Assembly (NCBI RefSeq): GCF_027213965.1
Contig: NZ_JAPWGX010000001.1
Coordinates: 310,001-374,000, forward strand
Length of the DNA stretch: 64,000 nucleotides
Source of the DNA: Maritalea porphyrae
Lineage (GTDB): Bacteria > Pseudomonadota > Alphaproteobacteria > Rhizobiales > Devosiaceae
Direction: 5' to 3'
A model generated the notes under the pieces. That model worked only from the letters and a program-made list of their open reading frames with translations. It was not told where the DNA came from and made no database searches. A program made the translations under genes and the position numbers. Numbering within the stretch: position 1 is the stretch's first letter; every line of letters starts with the position of its first letter. Below, in pieces: positions 31,760-40,648 of the stretch.

Positions 31760-33249
31760 TGACCATTATTCAAAACGCCATCAACGGCCAACGGGTTACT
31801 TCAGCTTCTGAGCGCCGCGTGCCGGTTTTTAATCCCGCAACGGGCGAACAAAGCGCCGAGCTGCCTCTTTCCACCGTGGAAGAAGTAAACGCAGCGGTTG
31901 CATCGTGTAAAGCGGCAGCCCCTGCATGGGGCGAAACGCCTTCGCTTAAACGTGCGCGCTATATGTTCAAATATCTTGAACTGTTGAACAAGCATGCTGA
32001 CGACATTGCCCGCGAAATCTCTAAAGAGCATGGCAAGACCCATGACGACGCTTTGGGCGAAGTGCAACGCGGTCTTGAAGTGGTGGAGTTTGCTTGTGGC
32101 ATCCCCACCATGCTCAAAGGCGATTATAGCCGCAATGTTGGCCCTTCAATCGATACTTATGCTGATCGCAAGCCACTTGGCGTTGTGGCGGGTATTACCC
32201 CGTTCAATTTCCCGGCAATGGTGCCCATGTGGATGTTCCCTGTGGCGATTGCTTGCGGCAATACATTTGTGCTCAAACCCTCCGAGCGTGACCCATCGGC
32301 ACCCATGCTTACTTGGGACTTGTTCCAAGAAGCTGGGTTCCCCGATGGTGTTTTGAACGTGGTGCATGGCGACAAATTGGCTGTGGACACTTTGCTTGAC
32401 CACCAAGATGTCAAAGCGATCAGCTTTGTGGGTTCTACCCCTATTGCTGAATATGTTTACCAGCGCGGCACGGCTGCGGGTAAACGCGTGCAGGCTTTGG
32501 GTGGCGCGAAGAACCACATGATCATTATGCCTGATGCGGATATGGACAAAGCGGCTGATGCCCTAATGGGCGCAGGTTACGGTTCGGCTGGCGAGCGCTG
32601 CATGGCGATTTCGGTTGCGGTGCCAATCGGCGAAAAAACCGCTGACACATTGGTGGCTAAACTCAAGCCTCGCGTTGAAGCGCTTAAAGTTGGTCCCGCG
32701 ACCGATAAAGACGCTGAAATGGGTCCTGTGATCACCAAAGCGCACAAAGAAAAAGTTGAAGGCTATATTGATCAAGGCGTTGCAGCAGGTGCCGAATTGG
32801 TTGTTGATGGTCGCGGCTATTCTCCGCAAGGGTACGAAGATGGTTACTTTGTTGGCGGCACATTGTTCGACCGCGTGACCACTGACATGTCGATCTATCA
32901 AGAAGAAATTTTTGGCCCTGTTCTCTCGGTTGTGCGTGCAAACGACTACCAAGAAGCGGTGGATATGATCAATTCCCACGAATATGGCAACGGCACCGCC
33001 ATTTTCACCCGTGATGGTGATGCCGCGCGTGAATTTGCCGACAAAATTGAAGTGGGTATGGTTGGCGTTAACGTGCCCATCCCCGTGCCAGTGGCCTTCC
33101 ACAGCTTTGGTGGCTGGAAGCGTTCAAGCTTTGGCGCTCACGGCATGTATGGCCCAGAGGGCGTGCATTTCTACACACGGCTAAAAACGGTCACAACACG
33201 ATGGCCAGAAGGCATCAAAGAAGGCGCGGTTTTCAACTTCCCTTCTTAA
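31759..33249 (+). CDS. mmsA: CoA-acylating methylmalonate/malonate-semialdehyde dehydrogenase
   Basis: A 496-residue member of the acylating aldehyde dehydrogenase branch: GITPFNFPAMVPMWMFP, the FVGSTPIAEYVY loop, and the catalytic Cys in GSAGERCMAISV. The general-base Glu of ordinary ALDHs is replaced in the ALGGAKNHM segment, as expected for MmsA/IolA enzymes. It converts malonate semialdehyde to acetyl-CoA, and methylmalonate semialdehyde to propionyl-CoA, with CO2 release. Here it closes the uracil and thymine routes. It is translationally coupled to the aminotransferase. Confidence 0.92.
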   Translation: MTIIQNAINGQRVTSASERRVPVFNPATGEQSAELPLSTVEEVNAAVASCKAAAPAWGETPSLKRARYMFKYLELLNKHADDIAREISKEHGKTHDDALGEVQRGLEVVEFACGIPTMLKGDYSRNVGPSIDTYADRKPLGVVAGITPFNFPAMVPMWMFPVAIACGNTFVLKPSERDPSAPMLTWDLFQEAGFPDGVLNVVHGDKLAVDTLLDHQDVKAISFVGSTPIAEYVYQRGTAAGKRVQALGGAKNHMIIMPDADMDKAADALMGAGYGSAGERCMAISVAVPIGEKTADTLVAKLKPRVEALKVGPATDKDAEMGPVITKAHKEKVEGYIDQGVAAGAELVVDGRGYSPQGYEDGYFVGGTLFDRVTTDMSIYQEEIFGPVLSVVRANDYQEAVDMINSHEYGNGTAIFTRDGDAAREFADKIEVGMVGVNVPIPVPVAFHSFGGWKRSSFGAHGMYGPEGVHFYTRLKTVTTRWPEGIKEGAVFNFPS

Positions 33250-33290
33250 TGGACTTCATTAAACTACAAGCGGACTAAAGGATCAAAACA

Positions 33291-34541
33291 ATGACAGCAC
33301 CGGGCACCAACCAACGTATCAATTCAGACCGTCTTTGGGACAGTTTGATGGAGATGGCGAAAATTGGGCCCGGCGTTCGCGGCGGCAACAATCGTCAAAC
33401 CGTTACCGACGAAGATAGCGAAGGCCGTCACCTGTTCCGCAAATGGTGTGAAGATGCGGGCATGAGTATGGGCGTTGACCAAATGGGCAACATGTTCATG
33501 CGCCACGAGGGCACCGACCCTGACGCCCTGCCCGTTTATGTGGGCTCCCACCTTGATACCCAGCCAACTGGCGGCAAATATGATGGGGTGCTGGGCGTTC
33601 TGGCGGGCTTGGAAATCATCCGCACCCTGAACGATCTAAACATTAAAACCAAACACCCGATCGTTGTGACCAATTGGACCAACGAAGAAGGCACCCGCTT
33701 CGCCCCCGCCATGCTCGCTTCCGGTGTTTTTGCAGGCATGCACACCCAAGACTGGGCGTATGATCGTGAAGATCACGAAGGCAAGAAGTTTGGCGCGGAA
33801 CTAGAACGCATCGGCTGGAAAGGCGAAGAAGAAGTTGGGCAGCGCAAAATGCACGCCTTCTTTGAACTGCACATCGAGCAAGGTCCGATTTTGGAAGCCG
33901 AAGGCAAAGAAATTGGTGTGGTCACCCACGGCCAAGGCCTATCTTGGACCCAATTCACCATCACCGGCAAAGAAAGCCACACAGGTTCCACCCCCATGCC
34001 CATGCGTAAAAACGCAGGCCTTGGCATGGCGCGGATTTTGGACTTGGTCGATAAAGTCGCGTGGGACCATAAACCCGACGCTGTGGGCGCTGCTGGCCAT
34101 ATTGATGTCTACCCCAATTCGCGCAACGTTATCCCGGGCAAAGTGGTGTTCACTGTTGATCTGCGCTCCCCAAGCTTGGCCACCATTGAAGAAATGGAAC
34201 AACAAGTTGCCACTGGCGCAATGGATATCTGCAAAGAATTGGGCCTTGGCATTGAAATCGAAAAAGTCGGTGGTTTCGACCCTGTAGAGTTCGACGAGAA
34301 ATGCGTCACCGCCGTCCGCAACGCCGCCGAACGCCTCGGCTATTCTCACCGCAACCTAATATCCGGCGCGGGCCACGATGCCTGCTGGATCAACCGCATG
34401 GCCCCCACCGCCATGGTGATGTGCCCTTGCGTTGATGGACTAAGCCACAATGAAGATGAAGACATTTCGCAAGAATGGGCAGCGGCGGGAACCGATGTGT
34501 TGTTCCATGCGGTTGTTGAGACTGCGGAGATTGTGGAGTGA
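33291..34541 (+). CDS. M20 family N-carbamoyl amidohydrolase, probable beta-ureidopropionase
   Basis: A 416-residue metallohydrolase of the allantoate/N-carbamoyl-amino-acid amidohydrolase group. It has VGSHLDTQPTGGKYDGVLGVLAG (metal ligands), TNEEGTRFAPAMLASGVFAG, ELHIEQGPILE, and SGAGHDACWI near the end. In this cluster the expected reaction is hydrolysis of N-carbamoyl-beta-alanine to beta-alanine, CO2 and ammonia, the third step of reductive pyrimidine breakdown. AAAGGATC precedes the ATG. L-carbamoylase or allantoate hydrolase roles are alternatives made less likely by context. Its end overlaps the next small gene by 4 bases. Confidence 0.88.
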   Translation: MTAPGTNQRINSDRLWDSLMEMAKIGPGVRGGNNRQTVTDEDSEGRHLFRKWCEDAGMSMGVDQMGNMFMRHEGTDPDALPVYVGSHLDTQPTGGKYDGVLGVLAGLEIIRTLNDLNIKTKHPIVVTNWTNEEGTRFAPAMLASGVFAGMHTQDWAYDREDHEGKKFGAELERIGWKGEEEVGQRKMHAFFELHIEQGPILEAEGKEIGVVTHGQGLSWTQFTITGKESHTGSTPMPMRKNAGLGMARILDLVDKVAWDHKPDAVGAAGHIDVYPNSRNVIPGKVVFTVDLRSPSLATIEEMEQQVATGAMDICKELGLGIEIEKVGGFDPVEFDEKCVTAVRNAAERLGYSHRNLISGAGHDACWINRMAPTAMVMCPCVDGLSHNEDEDISQEWAAAGTDVLFHAVVETAEIVE

Positions 34542-34780
34542 AGATTTTCAAACATTCTTCGGAGCAAGTGGCAGAACGAAGCAGCAAAACTGGTAAGTTT
34601 GTTTGTGGATTGAAAAAGAAAAACACCGAAGATTCAGAATATGTTGAATTTCAGAAAATTGAAGACGCAGCTACTTGGCTTTGCAACAATCCCACTTGGG
34701 GTATCCGCATGAACCCAGGATGGTCGCTTATCCATCGCGACATTGTAATTGATCGCGACGCTTCATTGACAGGAACTTAA
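34538..34780 (+). CDS. Small protein of unknown function in the pyrimidine cluster
   Basis: An 80-residue basic-to-neutral protein with no signal peptide or membrane span. It begins at GTG 34538, overlapping the previous stop (GTGA), with GGAG 8 bases upstream. It is rich in Lys early (KTGKFVCGLKKKNTE) and contains a TWLCNNPTWGIRMNPGW segment with three Trp and one Cys. No family was recognised. The overlap with its neighbour and an immediate downstream LysE gene suggest it is translated as part of the operon. Whether it is real needs comparison with homologous clusters. Confidence 0.55.
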   Translation: MKIFKHSSEQVAERSSKTGKFVCGLKKKNTEDSEYVEFQKIEDAATWLCNNPTWGIRMNPGWSLIHRDIVIDRDASLTGT

Positions 34781-35413
34781 ATGACACCAACCATACTCAT
34801 AAGCTTTGCCATCATGGCGTCCCTCTTGGTGATATCGCCCGGTCCGAACGGCCTGTTGATCGCCAAGATTGTGCCGACATCTGGCCGCAGTGCGGGCTTT
34901 GCGGCGGTGATGGGATTTATGGCGTCGTTTTATTTGCAGGGCGCTTTTGTGGTGTTTGGCATTGCGGTTTTGCTGGTGCAAAGCGCTACCGCCTTTACTA
35001 TCGTCAAATTGTTAGGCGCTGCCTATTTGACCTATATCGGCGTGAAGGCGCTTGTTCAGGCTTTCCGGGGCAATTTCAAAGTCGCGCAAGCTGAACCAGC
35101 CAAAAGAACACGCAACATTGTTTCGGCATTTGGCGAAGGATTTCTCACCAATATTTTGAATCCAAAAACATCAATGTTTTACCTCGCCGCAGTACCGCAG
35201 TTTTTGCCCATTGGCGAGGTGACAGCGGCCAATGTTTTTTTGCTTGTGTTCATTCACTCATCAATCAACGGCATTTGGTTCTTCGGCATGGTGGTGTTGC
35301 TTTCGAAACTTGTGGGCGTGTCCCAATCGGCAACGGTTCAACGTTGGATCAAAGGGATAACGGGCACCATTTTCATTGGATTTGGCGCCAAGCTGGCGAC
35401 GCTAAGAGCATAA
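34781..35413 (+). CDS. LysE family translocator
   Basis: A 210-residue membrane protein with six helices. It has the LysE/RhtB N-terminal pattern SPGPNGLLIAKIVPTSGRSAGFAAVMGF, AAYLTYIGVKAL and GFLTNILNPKTSMFYLAAVPQF. These export amino acids and related compounds. AGGAACTTAA precedes the ATG, which directly follows the upstream stop. Within a pyrimidine operon it may release beta-alanine, 3-aminoisobutyrate or another overflow intermediate; this is inference. The dihydropyrimidinase gene follows after 112 bases. Confidence 0.85.
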   Translation: MTPTILISFAIMASLLVISPGPNGLLIAKIVPTSGRSAGFAAVMGFMASFYLQGAFVVFGIAVLLVQSATAFTIVKLLGAAYLTYIGVKALVQAFRGNFKVAQAEPAKRTRNIVSAFGEGFLTNILNPKTSMFYLAAVPQFLPIGEVTAANVFLLVFIHSSINGIWFFGMVVLLSKLVGVSQSATVQRWIKGITGTIFIGFGAKLATLRA

Positions 35414-35525
35414 AACAATAAAGCCCGAAACTGGGCACAAAAAACAAGAACGCCAAAAGGCGCGATAAGAGGAATGACGAATATTGGCCCAGCACAACGG
35501 GCAGACGAATTTGGAGGAGGCAAAA

Positions 35526-36980
35526 ATGGCATCAAAAGTAATCAAGGGCGGCACCATCGTTACCGCTGATCTCACCTATGAAGCAGACGTCAAAATTGAA
35601 GGCGGGGTGATCACCGAAATTGGGCCTAACCTTTCTGGCGACGAAGCGCTCGACGCAACTGGCGCTTATATTATGCCCGGCGGCATTGATCCGCATACCC
35701 ACCTCGAGATGCCCTTTATGGGCACCTACTCCTCTGATGATTTTGAAAGCGGCACCCGCGCAGCCGTTGCGGGCGGCACAACGATGGTTGTCGATTTTTG
35801 CTTGCCAGACCCGAACCAGTCTTTGCTGGAAGCAATTACCCGTTGGGACAATAAATCAAGCCGCGCCAATTGTGATTTTTCCTTCCACATGGCAATCACA
35901 TGGTGGGGCGAGCAGGTGTTTAACGAAATGCCTGAAGTCACCAAGCGCGGCATCAATACGTTCAAGCATTTCATGGCCTATAAGGGCGCGCTGATGGTGG
36001 ATGATGATGAAATGTATTCATCTTTCAAGCGCTGCGCCGAAATCGGTGCCCTGCCCCTCGTTCACGCTGAAAACGGCGACGTGGTTGCGCAAATGCAGGC
36101 GCAATTGTTGGCCGAGGGCAACAATGGGCCGGAGGCGCACGCTTATTCCCGCCCACCAGAAGTTGAAGGCGAAGCCACCAACCGTGCGATTATGATTGCC
36201 GATATGGCAGGCGTTCCGGTTTACATCGTGCACACCTCATCCGAGCAAGCGCATGAAGCGATCCGCCGTGCACGACAAAACGGCATTCGCGCCTATGGCG
36301 AGCCGCTGATCCAGCACCTCACACTTGATGATAGCGAATATGCGCACCCGGATTGGGACCATGCCGCCGGTCGCGTTATGTCGCCGCCGTTCCGCAACAA
36401 GAAGCACCAAGACAGCCTTTGGGCTGGCCTTCAGTCGGGCAGCTTGCAAGTTGTGGCGACTGACCATTGCGCCTTCACCACAGAGCAAAAGCGCAACGGC
36501 ATCGACAATTTTACGCTCATCCCGAACGGCACCGGCGGTCTGGAAGACCGAATGCCGATGCTTTGGACCCACGGCGTTGGCACAGGCCGTTTGACCATGA
36601 ACGAATTCGTGGCCGTCACCTCCACCAACATCGCAAAAATCCTGAATATGTACCCGAAAAAAGGTGCGGTATTGGTTGGCGCAGATGCTGACCTTGTGGT
36701 GTGGGACCCGAACAAAGAAAAAACCATCGGTGCTGACACGCAGCAATCTGCCATTGATTACAATGTGTTTGAAGGTAACCACGTCAAAGGCCTACCGCGT
36801 TACACCCTAAGCCGAGGCAAAGTGGTGGTTGATGACGGCGCAGTGAAAACCGAAGAAGGCCACGGCGAATTCGTCGCCCGCGAGCCATACACGGCGACCA
36901 ACAAAGCCCTGTCACAGTGGAAACAAGTCACCGCACCACGCAAAGTGGAACGCACCGGCATTCCGGCAAGTGGGGTATAA
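35526..36980 (+). CDS. hydA: Dihydropyrimidinase (hydantoinase family)
   Basis: A 484-residue amidohydrolase. The metal motif GGIDPHTHLEMPFMG is near residue 60, the carboxylated Lys in FKHFMAYKGALM near 150, with further His ligands in LVHAENGD and YIVHTSSEQA and the Asp in VATDHCAF. It opens dihydrouracil and dihydrothymine to N-carbamoyl-beta-amino acids, the second step of the pathway, and is the product-side partner of PreTA. TTTGGAGGAGG precedes ATG 35526. It leads directly into the ABC importer genes and may share their transcript. Confidence 0.92.
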   Translation: MASKVIKGGTIVTADLTYEADVKIEGGVITEIGPNLSGDEALDATGAYIMPGGIDPHTHLEMPFMGTYSSDDFESGTRAAVAGGTTMVVDFCLPDPNQSLLEAITRWDNKSSRANCDFSFHMAITWWGEQVFNEMPEVTKRGINTFKHFMAYKGALMVDDDEMYSSFKRCAEIGALPLVHAENGDVVAQMQAQLLAEGNNGPEAHAYSRPPEVEGEATNRAIMIADMAGVPVYIVHTSSEQAHEAIRRARQNGIRAYGEPLIQHLTLDDSEYAHPDWDHAAGRVMSPPFRNKKHQDSLWAGLQSGSLQVVATDHCAFTTEQKRNGIDNFTLIPNGTGGLEDRMPMLWTHGVGTGRLTMNEFVAVTSTNIAKILNMYPKKGAVLVGADADLVVWDPNKEKTIGADTQQSAIDYNVFEGNHVKGLPRYTLSRGKVVVDDGAVKTEEGHGEFVAREPYTATNKALSQWKQVTAPRKVERTGIPASGV

Positions 36981-36986
36981 TTGAAT

Positions 36987-37772
36987 ATGGCCGATAACAC
37001 GGTGATCCAAACCAACAACTTGGATCTCACATTTGAAACCAATGACGGGCCAGTGCATGCGTTAAAGGGCATTGATTTGACCATTAATCGCGGCGAGTTT
37101 GTTTCGTTTATCGGACCGTCAGGTTGTGGCAAAACCACGCTTTTGCGGGTGATTGCTGATTTGGAAAAGCCGACAGGTGGCGACATTCAGGTCAATGGCA
37201 TGACGCCTGAAGAAGCACGGATGAAACGGGCATATGGCTATGTGTTTCAGGCCGCTGCGCTTTACCCTTGGCGCACAATCGGGGGCAATATCTCATTGCC
37301 GCTTGAAGTGATGGGCATGCCCAAAGCCGAACGTGAAGCGCTGATCAAGAAAAACCTTGAGCTCGTCAATTTGGACGGGTTTGAGCACAAGTTCCCTTGG
37401 CAATTGTCTGGCGGCATGCAGCAACGCGCTTCGATTGCGCGGGCGCTGAGTTTTGACCCCGACATGTTGTTGATGGACGAGCCATTTGGTGCGCTTGATG
37501 AGATTGTGCGGGACTATTTGAACGAACAATTGCTGGAGCTTTGGGCCAAGACCAAAAAGACAGTGGTGTTTGTGACCCACTCCATTCCCGAAGCGGTGTT
37601 CCTCTCCACCAAAATTGTGGTGATGAGCCCCCGCCCCGGTCGCATTCATGAGATTATTGATTGTGATTTGGGCGACAATCGCACCCTCGATATTCGCGAA
37701 ACGCCGCGCTTTATCGAAATTGCGCATCAGGTCCGCGAAGGCTTAAAGCTGGGGCATGCTGATGAGCATTAA
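36987..37772 (+). CDS. ABC transporter ATP-binding protein (nitrate/taurine/pyrimidine-type)
   Basis: A 261-residue ABC ATPase of the NrtD/SsuB/TauB class. It has Walker A GPSGCGKTT near residue 45, Q-loop VFQAAALYPWRTIGGN, signature LSGGMQQRASIARAL, Walker B LLMDEPFGALDE and VTHSIPEAV. It powers import with two adjacent permeases and an NMT1/THI5-type binding protein. ATG 36987 is preferred to the TTG two codons earlier. Its 3' end overlaps the first permease. The cluster context suggests a pyrimidine or breakdown intermediate as cargo. Confidence 0.9.
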   Translation: MADNTVIQTNNLDLTFETNDGPVHALKGIDLTINRGEFVSFIGPSGCGKTTLLRVIADLEKPTGGDIQVNGMTPEEARMKRAYGYVFQAAALYPWRTIGGNISLPLEVMGMPKAEREALIKKNLELVNLDGFEHKFPWQLSGGMQQRASIARALSFDPDMLLMDEPFGALDEIVRDYLNEQLLELWAKTKKTVVFVTHSIPEAVFLSTKIVVMSPRPGRIHEIIDCDLGDNRTLDIRETPRFIEIAHQVREGLKLGHADEH

Positions 37773-38661
37773 ACGAGAGGGATTTGCCGCATTTCTTCAC
37801 GAACGGCTGATCCCGATCGGCACCGTGGCTTTAGCGATTTTGATGCTGTGGTATGTGTTCACTGTGGTGCTCAATTCCCCGTTTGAACGTGACCAAGCTG
37901 AACGGGCGGGCGTAGAGATTTCCACCACCCAGTTGGTTTCCAACACCATGGCGCAAAAGCGGCCAATTTTGCCCGCACCACATCAAGTGGCTGTTGAGAT
38001 TTGGCAGACCACCTTTGAAAAGAAAATTACCTCCAAGCGCTCGCTCGTTTATCACACGTGGGTGACCCTTTCATCCACGCTGTTGGGCTTTGCGCTTGGC
38101 ACCACTTTGGGCATTTTACTGGCCGTGGGCATTGTGCATTCCAAAGTGCTGGATAAGAGCTTAATGCCTTGGATCATCACCTCACAAACCATCCCTATTT
38201 TGGCGATTGCGCCCATGGTGATTGTGGTGCTGAACGCCATCGGCATTTCTGGGCTTTTGCCCAAAGCGGTGATCTCTATGTATCTTTCATTCTTCCCCAT
38301 TGCTGTGGGCATGGTGAAGGGATTGCGTTCACCCGAAGTCATGCATTTGGATTTGATGCGCACCTATAACGCGAGCCGTACTCAAGTGTTTTGGAAGCTT
38401 AGATGGCCCGCCTCTGTGCCGTTTCTGTTCACCTCGATGAAGGTGGCTGTGGCGATTTCTTTGGTCGGTGCGATTGTGGGTGAATTGCCCACTGGTGCCT
38501 CTGCCGGATTGGGTGCGCGTTTGCTCTCTGGCTCCTATTATGGACAAACCATTCAAATCTGGTCGGCGCTGATTGCAGCGGCTGTTTTGGCGGCGCTTTT
38601 GGTTGTCGCCATTGACTTGATTGGGCGCTCCGTAACCCGTCGAATGGGAGTGGTGGCATGA
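37762..38661 (+). CDS. ABC transporter permease (pyrimidine-type importer), subunit 1
   Basis: About 299 residues, with an N-terminal helix, a roughly 60-residue soluble stretch, and five more helices. The binding-protein-dependent permease loop is LRSPEVMHLDLMRTYNASRTQVFWKLRWPASVPF, and a TIPILAIAPMVIVVLNAIG helix precedes it. ATG at 37762 (GGGG about 6 bases upstream) or 37756 may serve as start; both lie inside the ATPase gene. Its last bases overlap the second permease as ATGA. Confidence 0.87.
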   Translation: MSIKREGFAAFLHERLIPIGTVALAILMLWYVFTVVLNSPFERDQAERAGVEISTTQLVSNTMAQKRPILPAPHQVAVEIWQTTFEKKITSKRSLVYHTWVTLSSTLLGFALGTTLGILLAVGIVHSKVLDKSLMPWIITSQTIPILAIAPMVIVVLNAIGISGLLPKAVISMYLSFFPIAVGMVKGLRSPEVMHLDLMRTYNASRTQVFWKLRWPASVPFLFTSMKVAVAISLVGAIVGELPTGASAGLGARLLSGSYYGQTIQIWSALIAAAVLAALLVVAIDLIGRSVTRRMGVVA

Positions 38662-39521
38662 GTTGGTCTTGGATAATTGCAGCACTGGCCTTTTGGATTG
38701 CCACTTGGGCAACCAATCAGGCCCTTGCGAAAAGACGCTTTAAAGACAACACCATACAGGCCGGTGTTGATGTTTTGATTCCCATTTTGTTTGGCGCTGC
38801 TTTGCTGGTTTTGTGGGAAGGCGCATGTCGTGGCTTCTCTATCCCTACGGTTTTGTTGCCCCCACCTTCAATGATTTGGGCGCGGATAACATCTTCGCTG
38901 GATATTTTGTGGGCAGACTTTCGGCAGACCTATTTGAAAGCTGTTATCGCTGGTTATGTGATGGGGTGCGGCTCTGGCTTTATCGCTGCGATCATTGTGG
39001 ATCGCGTCCCGTTTTTGCGCAAAGGCTTGCTGCCTATTGGAAACCTTGTGGCGGCGCTGCCCATCGTTGGCATGGCCCCAATTATGGTGATGTGGTTTGG
39101 TTTCGATTGGCCGTCAAAAGCAGCGGTTGTGGTGATCATGACGTTCTTCCCCATGTTGGTGAACACAGTCGCAGGACTTGGCGCAACCGGGCATATTGAA
39201 CGTGACTTGATGCATACTTATGCCTCAAATTACTGGCAGACATTGTTCAAACTGCGCCTGCCCGCGGCAATGCCGTTTATTTTTAATGCGCTTAAGATCA
39301 ACTCCACCTTGGCGTTGATTGGGGCGATTGTTGCCGAGTTTTTCGGCACTCCAATTGTTGGCATGGGTTTTCGCATTTCCACCGAGGTGGGGCGGATGAA
39401 TGTCGACATGGTTTGGGCTGAGATTTTTGTCGCAGCTCTAGCTGGCTCCCTTTCCTACGGGCTTTTGGCCCTGCTGGAACGGGCAGTCACATTTTGGCAC
39501 CCATCCTATCGGAAAAGATAA
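38658..39521 (+). CDS. ABC transporter permease (pyrimidine-type importer), subunit 2
   Basis: A 287-residue permease homologous to subunit 1. It has ALPIVGMAPIMVMWFGFDWPSKA and the EAA-like loop GLGATGHIERDLMHTYASNYWQTLFKLRLPAAMPF, followed by ALIGAIVAEFFGTPIVGMG. Two distinct permeases point to a heterodimeric pore. The start overlaps subunit 1 (ATGA), indicating translational coupling. The binding protein follows after 56 bases. Confidence 0.88.
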   Translation: MSWSWIIAALAFWIATWATNQALAKRRFKDNTIQAGVDVLIPILFGAALLVLWEGACRGFSIPTVLLPPPSMIWARITSSLDILWADFRQTYLKAVIAGYVMGCGSGFIAAIIVDRVPFLRKGLLPIGNLVAALPIVGMAPIMVMWFGFDWPSKAAVVVIMTFFPMLVNTVAGLGATGHIERDLMHTYASNYWQTLFKLRLPAAMPFIFNALKINSTLALIGAIVAEFFGTPIVGMGFRISTEVGRMNVDMVWAEIFVAALAGSLSYGLLALLERAVTFWHPSYRKR

Positions 39522-39577
39522 TAGCAATAAGAATGCCGAGACGGATTTTTTGAAGAGACTTTTGAGGAGGAAAGAAA

Positions 39578-40567
39578 ATGAAAAAGACATTAGCACTGAC
39601 CCTAGGGCTGGCAACCAGCCTTATGGCAGCAACCACAGGCTTTGCGGCTGACAAGCTGACATTGCAGCTTAAGTGGGTCACACAAGCTCAATTCGCTGGG
39701 TACTATGTGGCCAAAGACAAAGGCTTTTATGAAGAAGCCGGGCTGGACATTGAAATCAAAGCCGGTGGCCCAGACATTGCGCCACCACAAGTGATTGCAG
39801 GCGGCGGTGCCGACGTGATTATTGATTGGATGCCTTCTGCTTTGGCATCACGCGAAAAAGGCGTACCGCTGGTCAATATCGCCCAGCCGTTTAAACGTTC
39901 TGGTATGATGCTGACCTGTCGCAAAGACACAGGCATCACTTCGCCTGATGATTTTGCGGGCAAAACGCTTGGCGTTTGGTTCTTTGGAAACGAATATCCA
40001 TTCCTTTCTTGGATGAGCCAACTTGGCTTAGCAACTGATGGCAGCGAAGGCGGCGTGACTGTTCTTAAGCAAGGCTTTAACGTTGACCCAATTTTGCAAA
40101 AGCAAGCTGATTGCGTGTCTACAATGACCTACAATGAATATTGGCAGATCATTGATGCGGGCTTGTCTGAAGATGATTTGGTGACGTTCAAGTACGAAAA
40201 TGCAGGCGTTGCTACATTGGAAGATGGTCTTTATGTGCTTGAAGAAGATCTTGCCGACCCTGCAATGGTCGACAAGCTTGCCCGCTTTGTTCAAGCTTCG
40301 ATGAAAGGTTGGGCATATGCTGAAGCCAACCCAGACGAAGCAGCTGATATTGTTCTTGAAAACGACGATACAGGTGCACAAACCGAAGAGCATCAGCGTC
40401 GCATGATGCGTGAAGTGTCAAAACTTACCGCAGGAACAGACGGTCGTTTGGACGAAGACGACTATAACCGCACCGTGGCAACTTTGTTGGCTGGCGGTTC
40501 TGACCCTGTGATTTCAGGCCCACCACAAGGTGCTTGGACTTCAGTTGTTACTGACAAAATGATGTAG
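39578..40567 (+). CDS. ABC transporter substrate-binding protein, NMT1/THI5-like
   Basis: A 329-residue periplasmic binding protein with a signal peptide (MKKTLALTLGLATSLMAATT, cleavage near AFA-ADK). The mature domain has LQLKWVTQAQFAGYYVAKD and KGFYEEAGLDIEIKAGG, the hallmark start of NMT1/THI5-like proteins, which bind pyrimidine precursors such as HMP in other members. That family link fits the pyrimidine catabolic context. GAGGAGG precedes the ATG, and a strong terminator follows the gene. Confidence 0.88.
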   Translation: MKKTLALTLGLATSLMAATTGFAADKLTLQLKWVTQAQFAGYYVAKDKGFYEEAGLDIEIKAGGPDIAPPQVIAGGGADVIIDWMPSALASREKGVPLVNIAQPFKRSGMMLTCRKDTGITSPDDFAGKTLGVWFFGNEYPFLSWMSQLGLATDGSEGGVTVLKQGFNVDPILQKQADCVSTMTYNEYWQIIDAGLSEDDLVTFKYENAGVATLEDGLYVLEEDLADPAMVDKLARFVQASMKGWAYAEANPDEAADIVLENDDTGAQTEEHQRRMMREVSKLTAGTDGRLDEDDYNRTVATLLAGGSDPVISGPPQGAWTSVVTDKMM

Positions 40568-40590
40568 AAATAACCCTTTAACATCAAATG

Positions 40591-40619
40591 CAAAACGCGG
40601 CTCCAGTAGGGCCGCGTTT
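40591..40619 (+). terminator. Terminator at end of pyrimidine cluster
   Basis: A perfect 10-bp stem AAAACGCGGC / GCCGCGTTTT with a 9-base loop, 24 bases after the binding-protein stop. The A/T ends allow function in both directions, toward the convergent membrane-protein gene as well. Confidence 0.88.
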
Positions 40620-40648
40620 TCGTATGAAACACCAAAAAATGTCAGCGA

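Noticed and set aside
35424-35437. GCCC-GAAACT-GGGC hairpin between lysE and dihydropyrimidinase as a terminator
   Set aside because: It is followed by A residues rather than T on the plus strand, and no minus-strand gene uses it. The operon may continue through it.
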